This document shows positions 1 through 11,059 of a DNA stretch of 64,000 bases, one piece after another. The notes below the pieces were generated by a model. The model did not search any database, was not told the origin of the DNA, and worked only from the letters and a program-made list of their open reading frames with translations. Numbering within the stretch: the stretch's first letter is position 1; each line of letters starts with the position of its first letter. The stretch comes from Lineus longissimus (Eukaryota; Nemertea; Pilidiophora; Heteronemertea; Lineidae): contig NC_088313.1 of the NCBI RefSeq assembly GCF_910592395.1, positions 5,890,501 to 5,954,500 of the forward strand, in the 5' to 3' direction. A program made the position numbers and the translations under genes.

Positions 1-321
1 GTTCCAATGCAAGCCACCAATTTCGGGAAGCATGTATAGGTGGATGTGAAAAAGATGCGCGTGTCTGTGGATGCATGTGTGTGATTATAAATTAGTAATT
101 TGGCGAGTAAAAAAAGGAATGTGTGTGAGGTGAAGTGAATTTGATTGATGAGCGAGCGCAGCGAGGTGAATTGTGTGTCTGACAGTGTGCCGATTGACGG
201 AGACCTGGGCCGAAGGCCAATTCGGCAAATTTGTTGACTCGGTTTTTTCGTGTATTGAAGCTTTAGTGATCGGTCAATGGTTGGCTGGCTTGGTATTGGT
301 CATGAATGAGGAACGAGGAAC
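1..321 (+). repeat. R1 dispersed repeat, left part
   Basis: This stretch is nearly identical to 61035-61350 and to 43715-44000, including the phrase gagcgagcgcagcgaggtga. It continues at 10092 after an inserted DNA transposon. I see no coding potential conserved between the copies. The family has copies at 43.5-47.0, 50.4-52.0 and 60.7-64.0 kb, repeatedly next to histone gene pieces, so it may be a former histone spacer or a long non-autonomous element. Confidence 0.75.
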
Positions 322-1054
322 TGGGTCAGGTCAAGTCTTGGGGTTGAGAAAGTGCTGGGTGTTGCTGTTGGTGTGGTGTTCGTGTAGGAGGCCTACCCCA
401 ACCCCCAACACCGAGCTTGGGTTGGACATCGGTGTAACACTTGGAGCAACACCAGGGTGACACCAGGTGTAAGGTCCCGGTAGGTGTAACACCGGTGAGT
501 TGACTAGGTGTTTGAGTTCACGCCATCTTGTTTTCTCGCTTCAACCAAAAAAAGACAATTTTACCTTTATTGGCGATTATTTTCGAGCCCTGTGAGTGAG
601 ATGTGAGACCAGGATTTTTGTTAAGAATGCCGATTTCGTCTCGGCGCGGCCGAAGCGGAATCGGTGATTATCACATCAGCGGAGTTGACTGCGGAACGGC
701 AAGAAATAATCGATATGTGAAGCCGCATGTGTGTGGCGGAAAAACTGTGTCAAAAGTACAATTTATACCAAAATTCCTTGTTTCTCATATCTTTATTTGG
801 ATAAAACATTACTCAAGGATTGTAATGAGTGTGACTGTTTGGAATGTCATCGCCTTTGTCGGACATTTGAGTCTTTTGATGAACTCAAAACTTCACAAAT
901 TTTCCAAAAAAATGGCGGCCGGAAACTTCAACACGATCTGTCACTTCGATATTTTCGAATTTTGTTGTTTCTTCTGTACTTACAAATTAGTTAGGTCTCT
1001 AGAATAATTTTAAAAAAAACAATAGTTTGTTTGGCTTTGTTTGGCGCATGTATG

Positions 1055-1436
1055 TGTAGCCGATAGGAATGACCTTTCACAGCACGTATTATATCAATTA
1101 CTCACGCAAACACCTGTTGTAAATGAAAACCATGATATTACTATTACTATAAATGCAGGGACAGACAGGGAGTAAATGGCTTAGATGATACAAAATGGGG
1201 AAAGATGAAAATGTACAAAATAATACAACACTGCACTAACCTGTTGTAAATGAAAACCATGATATTACTATTACTATAAATGCAGGGACAGACAGGGAGT
1301 AAATGGCACAGATCTGTAGTGCCAAAGGCCTACATTCCCTGAAAGATTAACATAACAAAGCCCCATAGGCCTAGAAGGAATAACTATATTAGAATAACTA
1401 GGCCTAGACCCTTTAACCCCTTAATACATGGTAACA
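1055..1436 (-). repeat. 3' LTR of the Gypsy element
   Basis: 382 bp, TG...CA bounded. It contains an internal direct duplication of about 68 bp (from about 1112 and again from about 1241) with the core atgatattactattactata. The same duplication is present in the other LTR, so it predates this insertion. Confidence 0.93.
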
Positions 1437-1450
1437 CATTTCCCCCCAAC
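1437..1450 (-). other. Polypurine tract
   Basis: Immediately inside the 3' LTR the minus strand reads TTGGGGGGAAATG, a purine-rich tract abutting the LTR terminus. This is the expected plus-strand primer for reverse transcription. Confidence 0.75.
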
Positions 1451-1892
1451 AAGAAAATTTCTCCCGAAATTTAGTGAAATTAAGTGCAGCAGTGAAAATG
1501 AATGAAATGGATGAAGAGATGATGGACAACACCGGACAAAGACAAAGACAAGACAAGCAGCATCAGTTTGGAATTCCGTTACAACCACAATTATTGTTAA
1601 TATGGCTGAGAAGTTCCAACCCTGATTAAAGCACATATGACGTACATTTACGTGCTCTTATTAGCACATATTGTACCTAACAAACCAACATCAACAACTA
1701 GATATTCATAATCTGTACGACGTACTCTTTTTAGCACTCACAGTACTGAAATGAACAAATTGGAAATCAACAGAAGAAAATATTGAAATTCTTCTATCTC
1801 TCAAAATCAATTGGTGGTCTGGAGCGAAAAATACAATGAATTATAATTAATTCAAAGACCCACAACCCACCAAATGACCACTTACAATCTGG

Positions 1893-3851
1893 CTATGATA
1901 ATAGTCGAATCGCAGCATCCAAGGCGATTGAATTGGCCTTGAATACTGGATCCTGTAGAATCTCACGAAGCATCGAAATTTTTAACTGCCAATCTGGAAC
2001 AGACACTTGACCAGACATCACCCAATCACCAGATGTCGTCCAAGCTGGCTGACGTCTTGTACGCTGAGGACGGGCTGGTCTGACAGGCAATGGTGATGAT
2101 CTGGCAGAAGACCGAGAAGAATCAGACAAGGAACTGTCATCAGTCTCATCGTCAGAACTCTCAACCACCTTCGTGTAAGGCAAAGCCGGCGTAGGCTGAT
2201 CCACCTCAGATTCACCCTTATTACTCAAAGACCTGTGGGGTCTAGGAACAGGTTTCACTGTTGATGGAGAATCAACCGCCAACTCGGCTGCTGGAGAATA
2301 GGAAAGTTCCACGCCAGAGACTGGCAATAGCAGATTCCGGTGGAGAGTTTTCTTCACCCCTGAATCGGAAGATACAATGAAGACAGGAATCTCCGAATTC
2401 GGTTGCTCTAAAATCGTGAACAAGTCATCTTCCCACTTGTTCGCAAGCTTATGTTTGCCACGATCACCAAGTCTACGAACCAGAACCCTATCGCCAACCT
2501 GCAAGACAGCACCTCTCACCCTAAGGTCGTAATTGCGCTTCTGTCTAACTCGAGAAGCCTCCATCTCCTTCTGAGCCAAGGAGTAAGCACCTGCAAGACG
2601 TGAACGAAGGTCATCCACAAACTTGACCTTGGAGGTAGAAGAAGACGAAGAAAGAAGAGTCCCAAAGGTAACATCAGCAGGGAGACGGGGCTCGCGGCCA
2701 AACAATAGATAAAAGGGAGAAAATCCAGTAGAGTCATGGCAAGAGCTGTTGTAAGCATGAACCATACTAGGGACAAACTTTTTCCAATCCTTTTTACTCT
2801 GAGAAGGGAGTGTACCGAGCATATTCAACAACGTGCGGTTGAACCTTTCGCACAAACCGTTGCCCATGGGATGGTATGGAGTGGTTCGGGACTTTGAAAT
2901 ATTCATTATCTTACACAACTCCTGAATGACCTTGCCCTCAAAATTTCGCCCTTGATCACTATGGAGGCGTTCAGGAATTCCATAATGCACAATATAGTTA
3001 TCAAACAGCACTCTGGCTGTGGTAGTCGCAGTTTGACTCCTAGTCGGTATGGCCTGAGCATACTTGGAAAAATGATCCGTTATGACTAAGATGTTCTCAT
3101 AGCCATGAGAAGGTTCCAAGGACAAGAAGTCCATGCAAACTAACTGCATTGGTGCAGTTGTGGTGATGTTCACCAGAGGTGCACGCTCAGGCAAGTTAGG
3201 CGACTTCCGCCGAATACAAGAAAGACAATTATGAACGTAACGCTCGACATCTGAAGTCATACCAGGCCAATAAAACCTACGTTTAATAAAATCTGTCGTC
3301 CGATCACGACCGAGATGACCCAAATGGTCATGAAAACCTTCTATGACTTGTGAACGAAATGCAGATGGAACGATGATTTGTTGATATGGTTGGTCATTGA
3401 TGATAGTATTGCGACAAAGCAAACCATCAACAAGAGACAGATTAGACCAAAAGCGACATAAACGAGATAAGTCTTTGTCCTGAACATCGGATAAAAGACT
3501 TTTGCTTGGACATTTATCAGACTCGACCCAAGAAATTAACCTACTCAAAGTTGCATCAGCTCGCTGCTCTGCTCGCAGATCAACTATAGGCCAAGGGGAA
3601 TCCTCACAATTCATAGTCAAGTCTGGTATAGAAAGACAAAGTGAATCAACAAACCCATCAACATGTGATGACTGACAAATAGCCTGAACACTCTCGGACT
3701 CAACCTTTTCCCAAGGGATTCGAGAGAGGCTATCGGCATCGACATTTGATGTTCCAGGTACGTACGAAATATCAAAATCAAAACAAGAGAGTTCAGCCAG
3801 CCAGCGATGCCCAGTGACATCCAACTTGGCCGATGTAAGAACATAGGTCAA
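1893..3851 (-). CDS. Gypsy pol 3' part: RNase H tail and integrase
   Basis: 652 codons. Residues 1-45 match the end of a Gypsy RNase H/connection region. An HHCC zinc-binding domain follows (His and Cys residues within about 173-212). The integrase core has D241 (CMDFLS), D299 (HSDQGRNF) and E335 (GLCERFNRT), giving the D,D-35-E spacing. The C-terminal 200 residues are basic and Ser/Pro-rich. The frame differs from the upstream pol frame: the two meet at 3848-3870, where the A-run in the RNase H region appears one base short. This looks like a lesion or a homopolymer error rather than programmed shifting, because it falls inside a domain. Confidence 0.93.
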   Translation of the reverse strand: MTYVLTSAKLDVTGHRWLAELSCFDFDISYVPGTSNVDADSLSRIPWEKVESESVQAICQSSHVDGFVDSLCLSIPDLTMNCEDSPWPIVDLRAEQRADATLSRLISWVESDKCPSKSLLSDVQDKDLSRLCRFWSNLSLVDGLLCRNTIINDQPYQQIIVPSAFRSQVIEGFHDHLGHLGRDRTTDFIKRRFYWPGMTSDVERYVHNCLSCIRRKSPNLPERAPLVNITTTAPMQLVCMDFLSLEPSHGYENILVITDHFSKYAQAIPTRSQTATTTARVLFDNYIVHYGIPERLHSDQGRNFEGKVIQELCKIMNISKSRTTPYHPMGNGLCERFNRTLLNMLGTLPSQSKKDWKKFVPSMVHAYNSSCHDSTGFSPFYLLFGREPRLPADVTFGTLLSSSSSTSKVKFVDDLRSRLAGAYSLAQKEMEASRVRQKRNYDLRVRGAVLQVGDRVLVRRLGDRGKHKLANKWEDDLFTILEQPNSEIPVFIVSSDSGVKKTLHRNLLLPVSGVELSYSPAAELAVDSPSTVKPVPRPHRSLSNKGESEVDQPTPALPYTKVVESSDDETDDSSLSDSSRSSARSSPLPVRPARPQRTRRQPAWTTSGDWVMSGQVSVPDWQLKISMLREILQDPVFKANSIALDAAIRLLS

Positions 3852-6226
3852 AGGATTGTTATCAGTTTTACTGAGAACCGATGACCGTATAGATAGTCAT
3901 AAAATTTCTCAGTAACGGCCCATTTGAGGGCGAGAAACTCAAGCTTATACGCTGAATAATTCTTCTCAGCCTTGTTAAGACTACGGCTAGCAAAAGAAAT
4001 GACACGCCGATGACCATCCTGAACCTGATATAAAATAGCTCCAAGCCCCGTAGAGGACGCATCTGTATGGAGTTCAAAAGGGAGGGAAAAGTCAGCAAAG
4101 CCAAGAACTGGAGAGTTTGATAAAATCGACTTCATGTTGTCGAAGGCCGACTGCTGCTCCTCTCCCCAATAAAAAGGAGTACAAACAGGTTTCTTGGCTC
4201 CCTTCTTGGTCTTAGTGCCAGTAGGAGGAAGAAGATCATTCAATGGACGGACTAAGGACGAAAATCCCTTGACGAAACGTCTATAATACCCCGCAAAACC
4301 AAGAAACCTTCGAACGTCCTCTGACCTCTGAGGAACAGGCCAGGAGATAATGGCCTCAATCTTATCGTTATCAGGCTCAATGCCAGACGCTGAAACAGAA
4401 TGACCCAAATATTTAATATTCTCCATAAGAAATGAGCACTTAGAAGGTTTGAGTTTCAAACCGCACTCCCTCAAACGGGTAAAAACATGCTCTAAGCGCT
4501 CCAGATGCTCCTCTATGGACCTTGAAAAGATGACGATGTCGTCCAAATAGATAAGGCATTCACGCAGATGAATATCCTGAAGGCAACGCTCCATCATACG
4601 TTGAAAAGTGCTGGGTGCATTGCACAAGCCAAATGGAAGAACATTAAATTCATAAAACCCAAGATTTCCAGCCGTGAACGCCGTCCTTTCCTTATGACTT
4701 TCATCAAGTTCACATTGCCAATATCCACAACGGAGATCAAGAGAGGTAAAATACTTGGCACCAGATAAACAATCAAGAGTCTCATCGAGACGAGGCAAGG
4801 CGTAAGAGTCCCGGATGGTACGGCGGTTAAGCTGACGAAAATCCACACATAGGCGGAGACTCTTGTCCTTTTTACGCACCAGGACCATGTTGGAAGCCCA
4901 AGGACTCTTAGAGTGCCTGATGACACCTGCCTGCAACATTTGGTCCAGATGTGACCTCACTTCATCAAACATGGAAGGTGGAATACGACGAAAACGTTGT
5001 TTAAAAGGGATTGTGTCATTTAACTCAATGCGATGGGTGACTAGATTGGACCGACCAAGATCAGTGTTTGATAAAGAAAAGACATCAGAATACTTCATCA
5101 CCAAGGAACGCAAGTCAGACTGAATAGTATCTGCTGAAATGTGTGACAAGTCAATGGCTTGTAGCAACTGGTTTTGATGTTCAGTGTAAGGTGAAGCCTG
5201 GACTACACTATCATTCACCAAATTCAAAGACTGAATAATTGAAGGTTGATAATCTGAAGGAATACAAACAGAAGGATCTAATGGATCACGCTCCGACACA
5301 GACTCTGCCCGAACTAGACGACATAGGACAGTACGTCCAGGAATCGTGACAGCTTTCCTACTGTGGTTATAGACACAACAACCAACCCTTTCCTTTTTGT
5401 GTCCATCAAGACCAAGAAAGGTGGGTACAATTATAACATCACCAGGCAATCGGGCACCAGGAATAGCCTCAGCCATCACCGAAGTTTCACCAAGAAGACG
5501 ACCATGGGTGCTACAGAAACCAGAGACCCTGGCCTGAGTATCTGGAGGCAAAGTGACAGGACTCAAAGTCACAACATTTCCAACAATAGCATTACGGGAA
5601 GTGACCAAAGCGGAAATCGCAAGTTTCCAGGGCTTAGGCAAGCTTAACCCAGGATCAAAATTACAAAGTGAAAGGATGTTGGTGCCAACCAAAACAGGAA
5701 CCTTGAAATTGTAAGTGGTATCTGGAACGACCAGCAAAGGTATGTCAAAGTAACGATCAGAAAAAGGACGTTTCACTCTAACCTCTATGTATCCATGGTA
5801 AGGAAGTCGTGCACCATTAGCACCGCGAACTTGTAACAGGTTGTCTAAGGAATGCAAGGGAAGATCAGCGAACTGATTTTGATACGCTGAAACAGAAATT
5901 GTGCTGACCATAGAACCAGTGTCTAAAAGACAAGTGAAGATCTTGTCTTCAATAGAAATATGTGACTCGTTAGAGTTGCCAACAAGTTTTGATGGAAGTT
6001 TTTTAGCCTTACTGATAGGACCCGGAATGGGACGCCGAGTTTTGACAACAGGAGGCGGAGACCTTTTACGTGGTTTGGGACTGGTTGACCTCAAATAAGA
6101 ACGACTTTCACGCAGAGGAAAGGGACCATCAGAAACATGGCAACCAAAGGAAGGTCCCTCTACTCTGGTGCCTTCGAGTTTGTCGAAGCCTGGATTTGGG
6201 GTTTTGAAACTAGGGGTTTGGTACAT
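3848..6226 (-). CDS. Gypsy pol: protease, reverse transcriptase, RNase H
   Basis: 792 codons. The aspartic protease motif DTG is at residues 102-104. RT spans about residues 400-640, with VDFRQLN, LPFGLCNAPSTFQ and the catalytic YLDD at 560-563. RNase H begins near residue 715 with HTDASSTGLGA (Asp722) and E763. The N-terminus overlaps gag by 67 bp in the -1 frame, consistent with -1 frameshift expression, though I see no canonical slippery heptamer. The last few residues are off-frame: see the break described for the integrase part. Confidence 0.95.
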   Translation of the reverse strand: MYQTPSFKTPNPGFDKLEGTRVEGPSFGCHVSDGPFPLRESRSYLRSTSPKPRKRSPPPVVKTRRPIPGPISKAKKLPSKLVGNSNESHISIEDKIFTCLLDTGSMVSTISVSAYQNQFADLPLHSLDNLLQVRGANGARLPYHGYIEVRVKRPFSDRYFDIPLLVVPDTTYNFKVPVLVGTNILSLCNFDPGLSLPKPWKLAISALVTSRNAIVGNVVTLSPVTLPPDTQARVSGFCSTHGRLLGETSVMAEAIPGARLPGDVIIVPTFLGLDGHKKERVGCCVYNHSRKAVTIPGRTVLCRLVRAESVSERDPLDPSVCIPSDYQPSIIQSLNLVNDSVVQASPYTEHQNQLLQAIDLSHISADTIQSDLRSLVMKYSDVFSLSNTDLGRSNLVTHRIELNDTIPFKQRFRRIPPSMFDEVRSHLDQMLQAGVIRHSKSPWASNMVLVRKKDKSLRLCVDFRQLNRRTIRDSYALPRLDETLDCLSGAKYFTSLDLRCGYWQCELDESHKERTAFTAGNLGFYEFNVLPFGLCNAPSTFQRMMERCLQDIHLRECLIYLDDIVIFSRSIEEHLERLEHVFTRLRECGLKLKPSKCSFLMENIKYLGHSVSASGIEPDNDKIEAIISWPVPQRSEDVRRFLGFAGYYRRFVKGFSSLVRPLNDLLPPTGTKTKKGAKKPVCTPFYWGEEQQSAFDNMKSILSNSPVLGFADFSLPFELHTDASSTGLGAILYQVQDGHRRVISFASRSLNKAEKNYSAYKLEFLALKWAVTEKFYDYLYGHRFSVKLITIL

Positions 6227-7848
6227 TTTCTTTTATAATGGCCTTTCTCCCCACAGTTGAAGCAAGTAACATTTTGTAACCGCCTGTGAGTCAATGACTT
6301 CACCTGGGTGGCCAATTGGTCCACCTTCTCTGCCAATGATGAGGACTCAGGCACTGTCACTTGCTGAGACTGAACAGAAGTGACACTAGAAGATTTAGAC
6401 ATAGAGACTGAAGTTGGTTGAGGTACAGAAAATTCCACTTCAAGAATACGAGCCTTTCTGACAAGTGCCTCGTAGGCATGCCCGTCATCATAGGAATGAC
6501 GAAGGCCAAGGCGTACACGCTCATCTCGGATACCTGACCAGAACTTGGTCCGGAGCATGTCGGCCTTGGAATTGGAAATGTCAGATTGCTCTGACAGAGT
6601 TGTCAATATGTCTTCAAGACGACAACTCCAGGAGGCTATATTTTCCTCGGTCGACTGCCGAGCAGAATAAAACTGCTCCAATAACCTCTCACTAGGTAAC
6701 ACATTGCCAAACACAATGTTGAACTTAGTGAGGAGGTCTGAAATAGTGACATCCTCACCCATGTTCATAAGAACATCAGAAGCTGGAGAACGCAGGGACT
6801 GGCGAATGGCCTGCAGAACAATGAATTCCGACTCCGATCTCTGGAGGCAACGAACCTCATACCGCCATTGGTTAAAAGACACTGTATTCTTGGACTGAGT
6901 ACCCGAAAATGTTGCAATTCTTGGTTTAGTTAGGTACATGGCTTGCCCAGAGGTACTAACACCAATTGGTTGCCTATCAGCAGAAGGAATCCTAGAACCC
7001 TGACCTGAAGAAAGCAACATGCCCTGATCAATGATAGGACCAGACAAAGCACTATGTCTCATTACTGAAGAAGGAATAACAGTAGATGAACTTGATAAAC
7101 CAGCACCATGTTGATCTATAGTTGATGATGAGGCGCGGTGCCTAAGGAATGGATTATTAGGATCATCAACCATTGGCTCAGAATAAGTCAATTTCTTTCT
7201 AAAATTATTGGGACAAAACCCTTGAACAGCGGAAGAAGTCACAGAATGAGGTACAATATTCGAAGGAGTAGGAGTGGGCATTGATCTACCCAAATTGAAG
7301 TCAGGCGGTGGCATATTAGAATACGATGTTCTAACAGCATGAAAACCAGTTCGCTGAAGTGAAGGAGGAATCACAGTGGGAGAAACCAGAGTGACACCTA
7401 ATCCTGACGTAGAATGAGTAGAGGCTGACCTGCCCAAGTCAGCGTGTGCTGTGGAAAACATTGGACTAGACACGGACCTACTTAAATCCGGTGAAGGGGA
7501 AAACATGGAACCATGTGAAGATTGGCTGGGGCGACCAGAACCAATCACACCAGGATTTGGTGAAGTCTTATCAAATTGAACCCTCCGTGGGTCTTGCCTA
7601 TGGCCAAAAACACAGCCCTCCTCCAATGAGGGATAGGCTGAAGTCTCAAGAGGAGTACTGAATTGAGTATGTGCTATTGAATTATCCTGGTTGCTGTAAG
7701 AGAAGGAGGAATCCTTTGCTATTTCAAGGCACAGTTTTTGCTTAATTTTAGGACTCAGGCCTCTCAATTGGCTGATCAAACCTTGAACCTCAGACTCATC
7801 TATGGATTCTATGTCCACACAGGTGGAGTCCTCCCTTTTTAACGACAT
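6160..7848 (-). CDS. Gypsy gag polyprotein
   Basis: 562 codons, starting at the first ATG of the open frame (MSLKREDST). The N-terminal half is Ser/Pro-rich. A PNMA/retrotransposon capsid-like region follows (about residues 310-480, with FNQWRYEVRCLQ and SWSCRLEDILTTL). One CCHC zinc knuckle (CFNCGEKGHYKRKC) lies near the C-terminus. It forms the virus-like particle in this family. It is intact, unlike pol. Confidence 0.93.
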   Translation of the reverse strand: MSLKREDSTCVDIESIDESEVQGLISQLRGLSPKIKQKLCLEIAKDSSFSYSNQDNSIAHTQFSTPLETSAYPSLEEGCVFGHRQDPRRVQFDKTSPNPGVIGSGRPSQSSHGSMFSPSPDLSRSVSSPMFSTAHADLGRSASTHSTSGLGVTLVSPTVIPPSLQRTGFHAVRTSYSNMPPPDFNLGRSMPTPTPSNIVPHSVTSSAVQGFCPNNFRKKLTYSEPMVDDPNNPFLRHRASSSTIDQHGAGLSSSSTVIPSSVMRHSALSGPIIDQGMLLSSGQGSRIPSADRQPIGVSTSGQAMYLTKPRIATFSGTQSKNTVSFNQWRYEVRCLQRSESEFIVLQAIRQSLRSPASDVLMNMGEDVTISDLLTKFNIVFGNVLPSERLLEQFYSARQSTEENIASWSCRLEDILTTLSEQSDISNSKADMLRTKFWSGIRDERVRLGLRHSYDDGHAYEALVRKARILEVEFSVPQPTSVSMSKSSSVTSVQSQQVTVPESSSLAEKVDQLATQVKSLTHRRLQNVTCFNCGEKGHYKRKCTKPLVSKPQIQASTNSKAPE

Positions 7849-8842
7849 GACGGACAGATGACGACGAACAATGTAGGTTGAAGAACAGAATCCTAATGTA
7901 GGATGTACTAAAATATGTCAATTAACGGACTTTTAATGTATAATATGACGGACTGTTGTTTTAGTATAATAATAATATGAGATATAGAATTCTCCCTTAT
8001 TTTATCTCATATATACATGATGGACTGACACTGACTGCAAATGACTGAAAAATATGACAGACAAACAACAAGCATATGACTAATGGAGGATTAACCACAT
8101 AATTTTGAATGAATGAATAATGCAAACAATAATAAATGGATGATTAATCGAAAAATGAATGAATTGAAAATGAATGAATGGGTGAAATGAAATGCAAAAT
8201 AAAGCCTATATGAAATAAACACACCCCGTAACCAGTAATTTATTTTCCCCAGACTCTGATACCAGAGCACAAGAATTAACTAGAGTTTAACCTGAACTCA
8301 AAGTGAAAACCAGAATTCAAAACCAGAATTCCTAACTAAAAGAGTTGATGGTCAAATGTGTTGCCCAAGGGCGTAAACACCAAAATACCGATCACAGGTA
8401 GTGCATCATACACAAAAGAGCAATACAAATAAAATAAAATACCAAGTAATGAAATCAGATTACATACATGTAAGGTAATTCTAAATACATTTTACAGGCA
8501 GTGATTTGTAGAATAAAATGCACAGAATAAGATGTACATGTTTCACATGCTACCAGAACTGTTCACACTAACAAAATCAAAACACAACAGTCACAGAGCC
8601 AGTTGATCACAATAATTATTCAATCCAAAATGAAGCGAAAGTATTCCATTACGACGCGAAAGTATTCTAGCGCAACGCGAAAACGTACAGAATAGGGTTA
8701 AACAAACAGCGCTGAAGGATCCAGAATGAAATTTTAATCGTATACGAATTATCTCACAGCCGTCGACGTAGTGGCCATCTCGATGTCAGCTTGGAGTGGT
8801 TTCTTACAGGTGGTATGGGGCGTGTCAGCTTGGGTGCGTGAG

Positions 8843-8860
8843 ATCTCGGTGGAACTTCCA
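8843..8860 (-). other. Putative primer binding site
   Basis: Two bases inside the 5' LTR the minus strand reads TGGAAGTTCCACCGAGAT, which starts with the TGG expected to pair with a tRNA CCA end. I cannot assign the tRNA species. Confidence 0.5.
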
Positions 8861-8862
8861 AA

Positions 8863-9244
8863 TGTAGCCGATAGGAATGATCTTTCACAGCACGTATTAT
8901 ATCAATTACTCACGCAAACACCTGTTGTAAATGAAAACCATGATATTACTATTACTATAAATGCAGGGACAGACAGGGAGTAAATGGCTTAGATGATACA
9001 AAATGGGGAAAGATGAAAATGTACAAAATAATACAACACTGCACTAACCTGTTGTAAATGAAAACCATGATATTACTATTACTATAAATGCAGGGACAGA
9101 CAGGGAGTAAATGGCACAGATCTGTAGTGCCAAAGGCCTACATTCCCTGAAAGATTAACATAACAAAGCCCCATAGGCCTAGAAGGAATAACTATATTAG
9201 AATAACTAGGCCTAGACCCTTTAACCCCTTAATACATGGTAACA
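8863..9244 (-). repeat. 5' LTR of the Gypsy element
   Basis: 382 bp, essentially identical to 1055-1436, and followed by the TATG target duplication. 7850-8862 between gag and this LTR is untranslated leader; I see nothing else in it. Confidence 0.93.
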
Positions 9245-9494
9245 TATGCCTCTGTCGTGCTGGTGATAAGCTAGTTGACCTGGACTCGTTATTTCACAAA
9301 AACTGGGACAAAAAACATGGCTGACTGAACACCTTAACAACCTAAAAACTTGACCACTCCCAAACACCTACCTCCAGGGGTAGGTGTTACACCTGTAAAT
9401 CTTGGGGATTCCCTCCTCAAACACCGGTGTTACACCTGTAACAACCGAAAATCGTGGGTCGATCCCCTAGTTATAACAACAACAAGTCTGGATA

Positions 9495-9665
9495 TGCGAA
9501 TGTGGTGTTTATTTCTCAATGTTGCACTGTCTACTATGAATTACACATTGTATGCTGTGTGCTTCAAGAGCATACATTTTGTACAGAGCCCAGTCGTGCA
9601 CTGTCTACTATGAGTTACACATTGTATGGGGTATGCTTCAAGAGCATACACTATGCACAAAGCAC
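9495..9665 (+). repeat. Two-copy tandem duplication of about 75 bp
   Basis: The phrase cactgtctactatga plus attacacattgtatg and gcttcaagagcataca occurs twice (about 9525 and 9598). It lies inside the TIR transposon. Three overlapping short open frames here are by-products of the repeat. Confidence 0.7.
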
Positions 9666-10091
9666 TACAGTCATGCTGACTCTCAACTTAGCTCCTTAAA
9701 TTACAAAGATGTGGGCCTACTACCTACAAAGAACAGGGAGGGTTAACAATATTTAGCTTGGACCATTGGGGGAGGCATAGCCAGGTTCACCACCTTAAAG
9801 TTGAACAAAATTGGAATTTAGATGGAGAAGAAGAAAAACATGGTCATGGAAGACATGTACGAATTTTGTGACACCAGATTGAGGCTCAGTTCAATCAGGT
9901 CACAGGCCTACTGGCCTACAAAGGGTGTGACAAAAAAATTGAGGCCCAAATACAAAATGACCTAGCTACACACCGGTGTAACCCAACACCGAGCAGGGTG
10001 GTCAAGTGTTGGTGTAGTGATGGTGTTACCTTGGTGACGGTGTTACACCAACACTTTACACTTTCTCAACCCCAAGACTTGACCTGACCCA

Positions 10092-10720
10092 CTGTATGTA
10101 AAGTGTAAACAAAATGCATATACGCGATGTCCATCGAATCTGAAAAGATTGTGCAGACCCATGACAATACGGCCGGCTAAATATGTCAGATGGAGGGAGG
10201 TTTGCGGGGCTCCCCCGTGTCAAACAGTTGTGTGAGTTCACTAGAGCTTGCTCTTTACATATTAGATTAAAGAATAAGTGTGCATGTTTGTGGATGAATG
10301 AATGATGCACGTGTATGGTAGTTTGAAACCAAATGTAAAGTTGGCTGTCTGAGTAAAATATCAATTTGGTAAAGTGTGTTTGAAAAGAGGTTAAAAGAGG
10401 AGTAGGATCTAAGGTGAATGGGTCGATGACCGAGCTGAACGGTGCATCGACAATGTGTTGAAACGCTTGACCCACAGCAAATTTTTTACCCTATTTTGCC
10501 CGTTTTGGCAATAATTAACGCGATCGTTGCAGCTGGTCAGAACACGAATACAGTTCTCTCCATTTACTTTGTCTCAATTGTATTTGACTCGAATGGGGCA
10601 TTTGAATGCGATCGATGGTTGTTCTGGTGCACTAATTATATTTCCAAGCTACTATGATGCATATCACATCCTATTCATTGGCGCAGTCTTATGAGTTGTG
10701 ACTATGGTGATGACAATAGA
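10092..10720 (+). repeat. R1 dispersed repeat, right part
   Basis: Matches 51540-51980 and 63255-64000, including ttgtgtgagttcactagagc and tttaccctattttgcccgt. A 139-codon minus-strand open frame here (10056-10475) is not conserved as a frame in the other copies and is not called. 10720-11040 shows nothing recognisable apart from AT-rich histone 3' flank. Confidence 0.75.
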
Positions 10721-11059
10721 ATAGTACTAGTATTGAAAGTCTCAAACACTCGGCACTCTCTCGTACAAACGGCAACGCCGTCTCCAAAGTTTGGCACAAC
10801 CAGCACTTTTATACCAGGACACAGGACTGTTTTGTGACAAAATTGTCTACCAAATCATCGTTTACTTCATTTATTTCACACTGCACTAGACACATAATTC
10901 TCGTAGTCGTATTGGCGCCATTTCAGAATTGTTTTTCATTTGCGTTAATCTAGTATACTACCGGACATGCGCTCGCTTTTCGGAATACACCAAGACTGCA
11001 TATACAACTTACAAGCATTCAGAGTGTAAATAATTGATCTCTTTTTAAATATTTTGGCG

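Larger units (their letters stand above)
1055..9244 (-). mobile_element. Ty3/Gypsy LTR retrotransposon, recent insertion
   Basis: The two 382-bp LTRs (1055-1436 and 8863-9244) run TG...CA and appear to differ at a single position (gacc versus gatc near their start). They are flanked by the 4-bp target duplication TATG (1051-1054 and 9245-9248). Transcription is on the minus strand, so 8863-9244 is the 5' LTR. Internal order is gag, protease, RT, RNase H, integrase, which is the Gypsy order. The near-identical LTRs imply a young insertion, yet pol carries a frame break in RNase H. Confidence 0.95.
322..10091. mobile_element. TIR DNA transposon interrupted by a Gypsy element
   Basis: A perfect 33-bp inverted repeat lies at 322-354 and 10059-10091, beginning TGGGTCAGGTCAAGTCTTGG. 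Both outside flanks belong to R1. Without the nested Gypsy element the transposon is about 1.6 kb. Sub-terminal regions on both sides are crowded with ggtgttacacc-type inverted motifs (380-505, 9370-9440, 9970-10050). No transposase is visible, so it is probably non-autonomous. I see no clear target duplication, and comparison with intact R1 copies suggests about 115 bp of target is missing at the insertion point. The superfamily is not identified. Confidence 0.7.

Noticed and set aside
603-1007. 134-codon plus-strand open frame inside the TIR transposon
   Set aside because: No transposase motifs or other recognisable domain, AT-rich, and no counterpart elsewhere.
6160-6226. Programmed -1 frameshift heptamer in the gag-pol overlap
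   Set aside because: The overlap and frame fit -1 shifting, but no XXXYYYZ heptamer is in the right register; only the overlap is reported.
10056-10475. 139-codon minus-strand open frame in R1
   Set aside because: The frame is interrupted or shifted in the other R1 copies (51.5 and 63.5 kb), so it is not conserved as coding.
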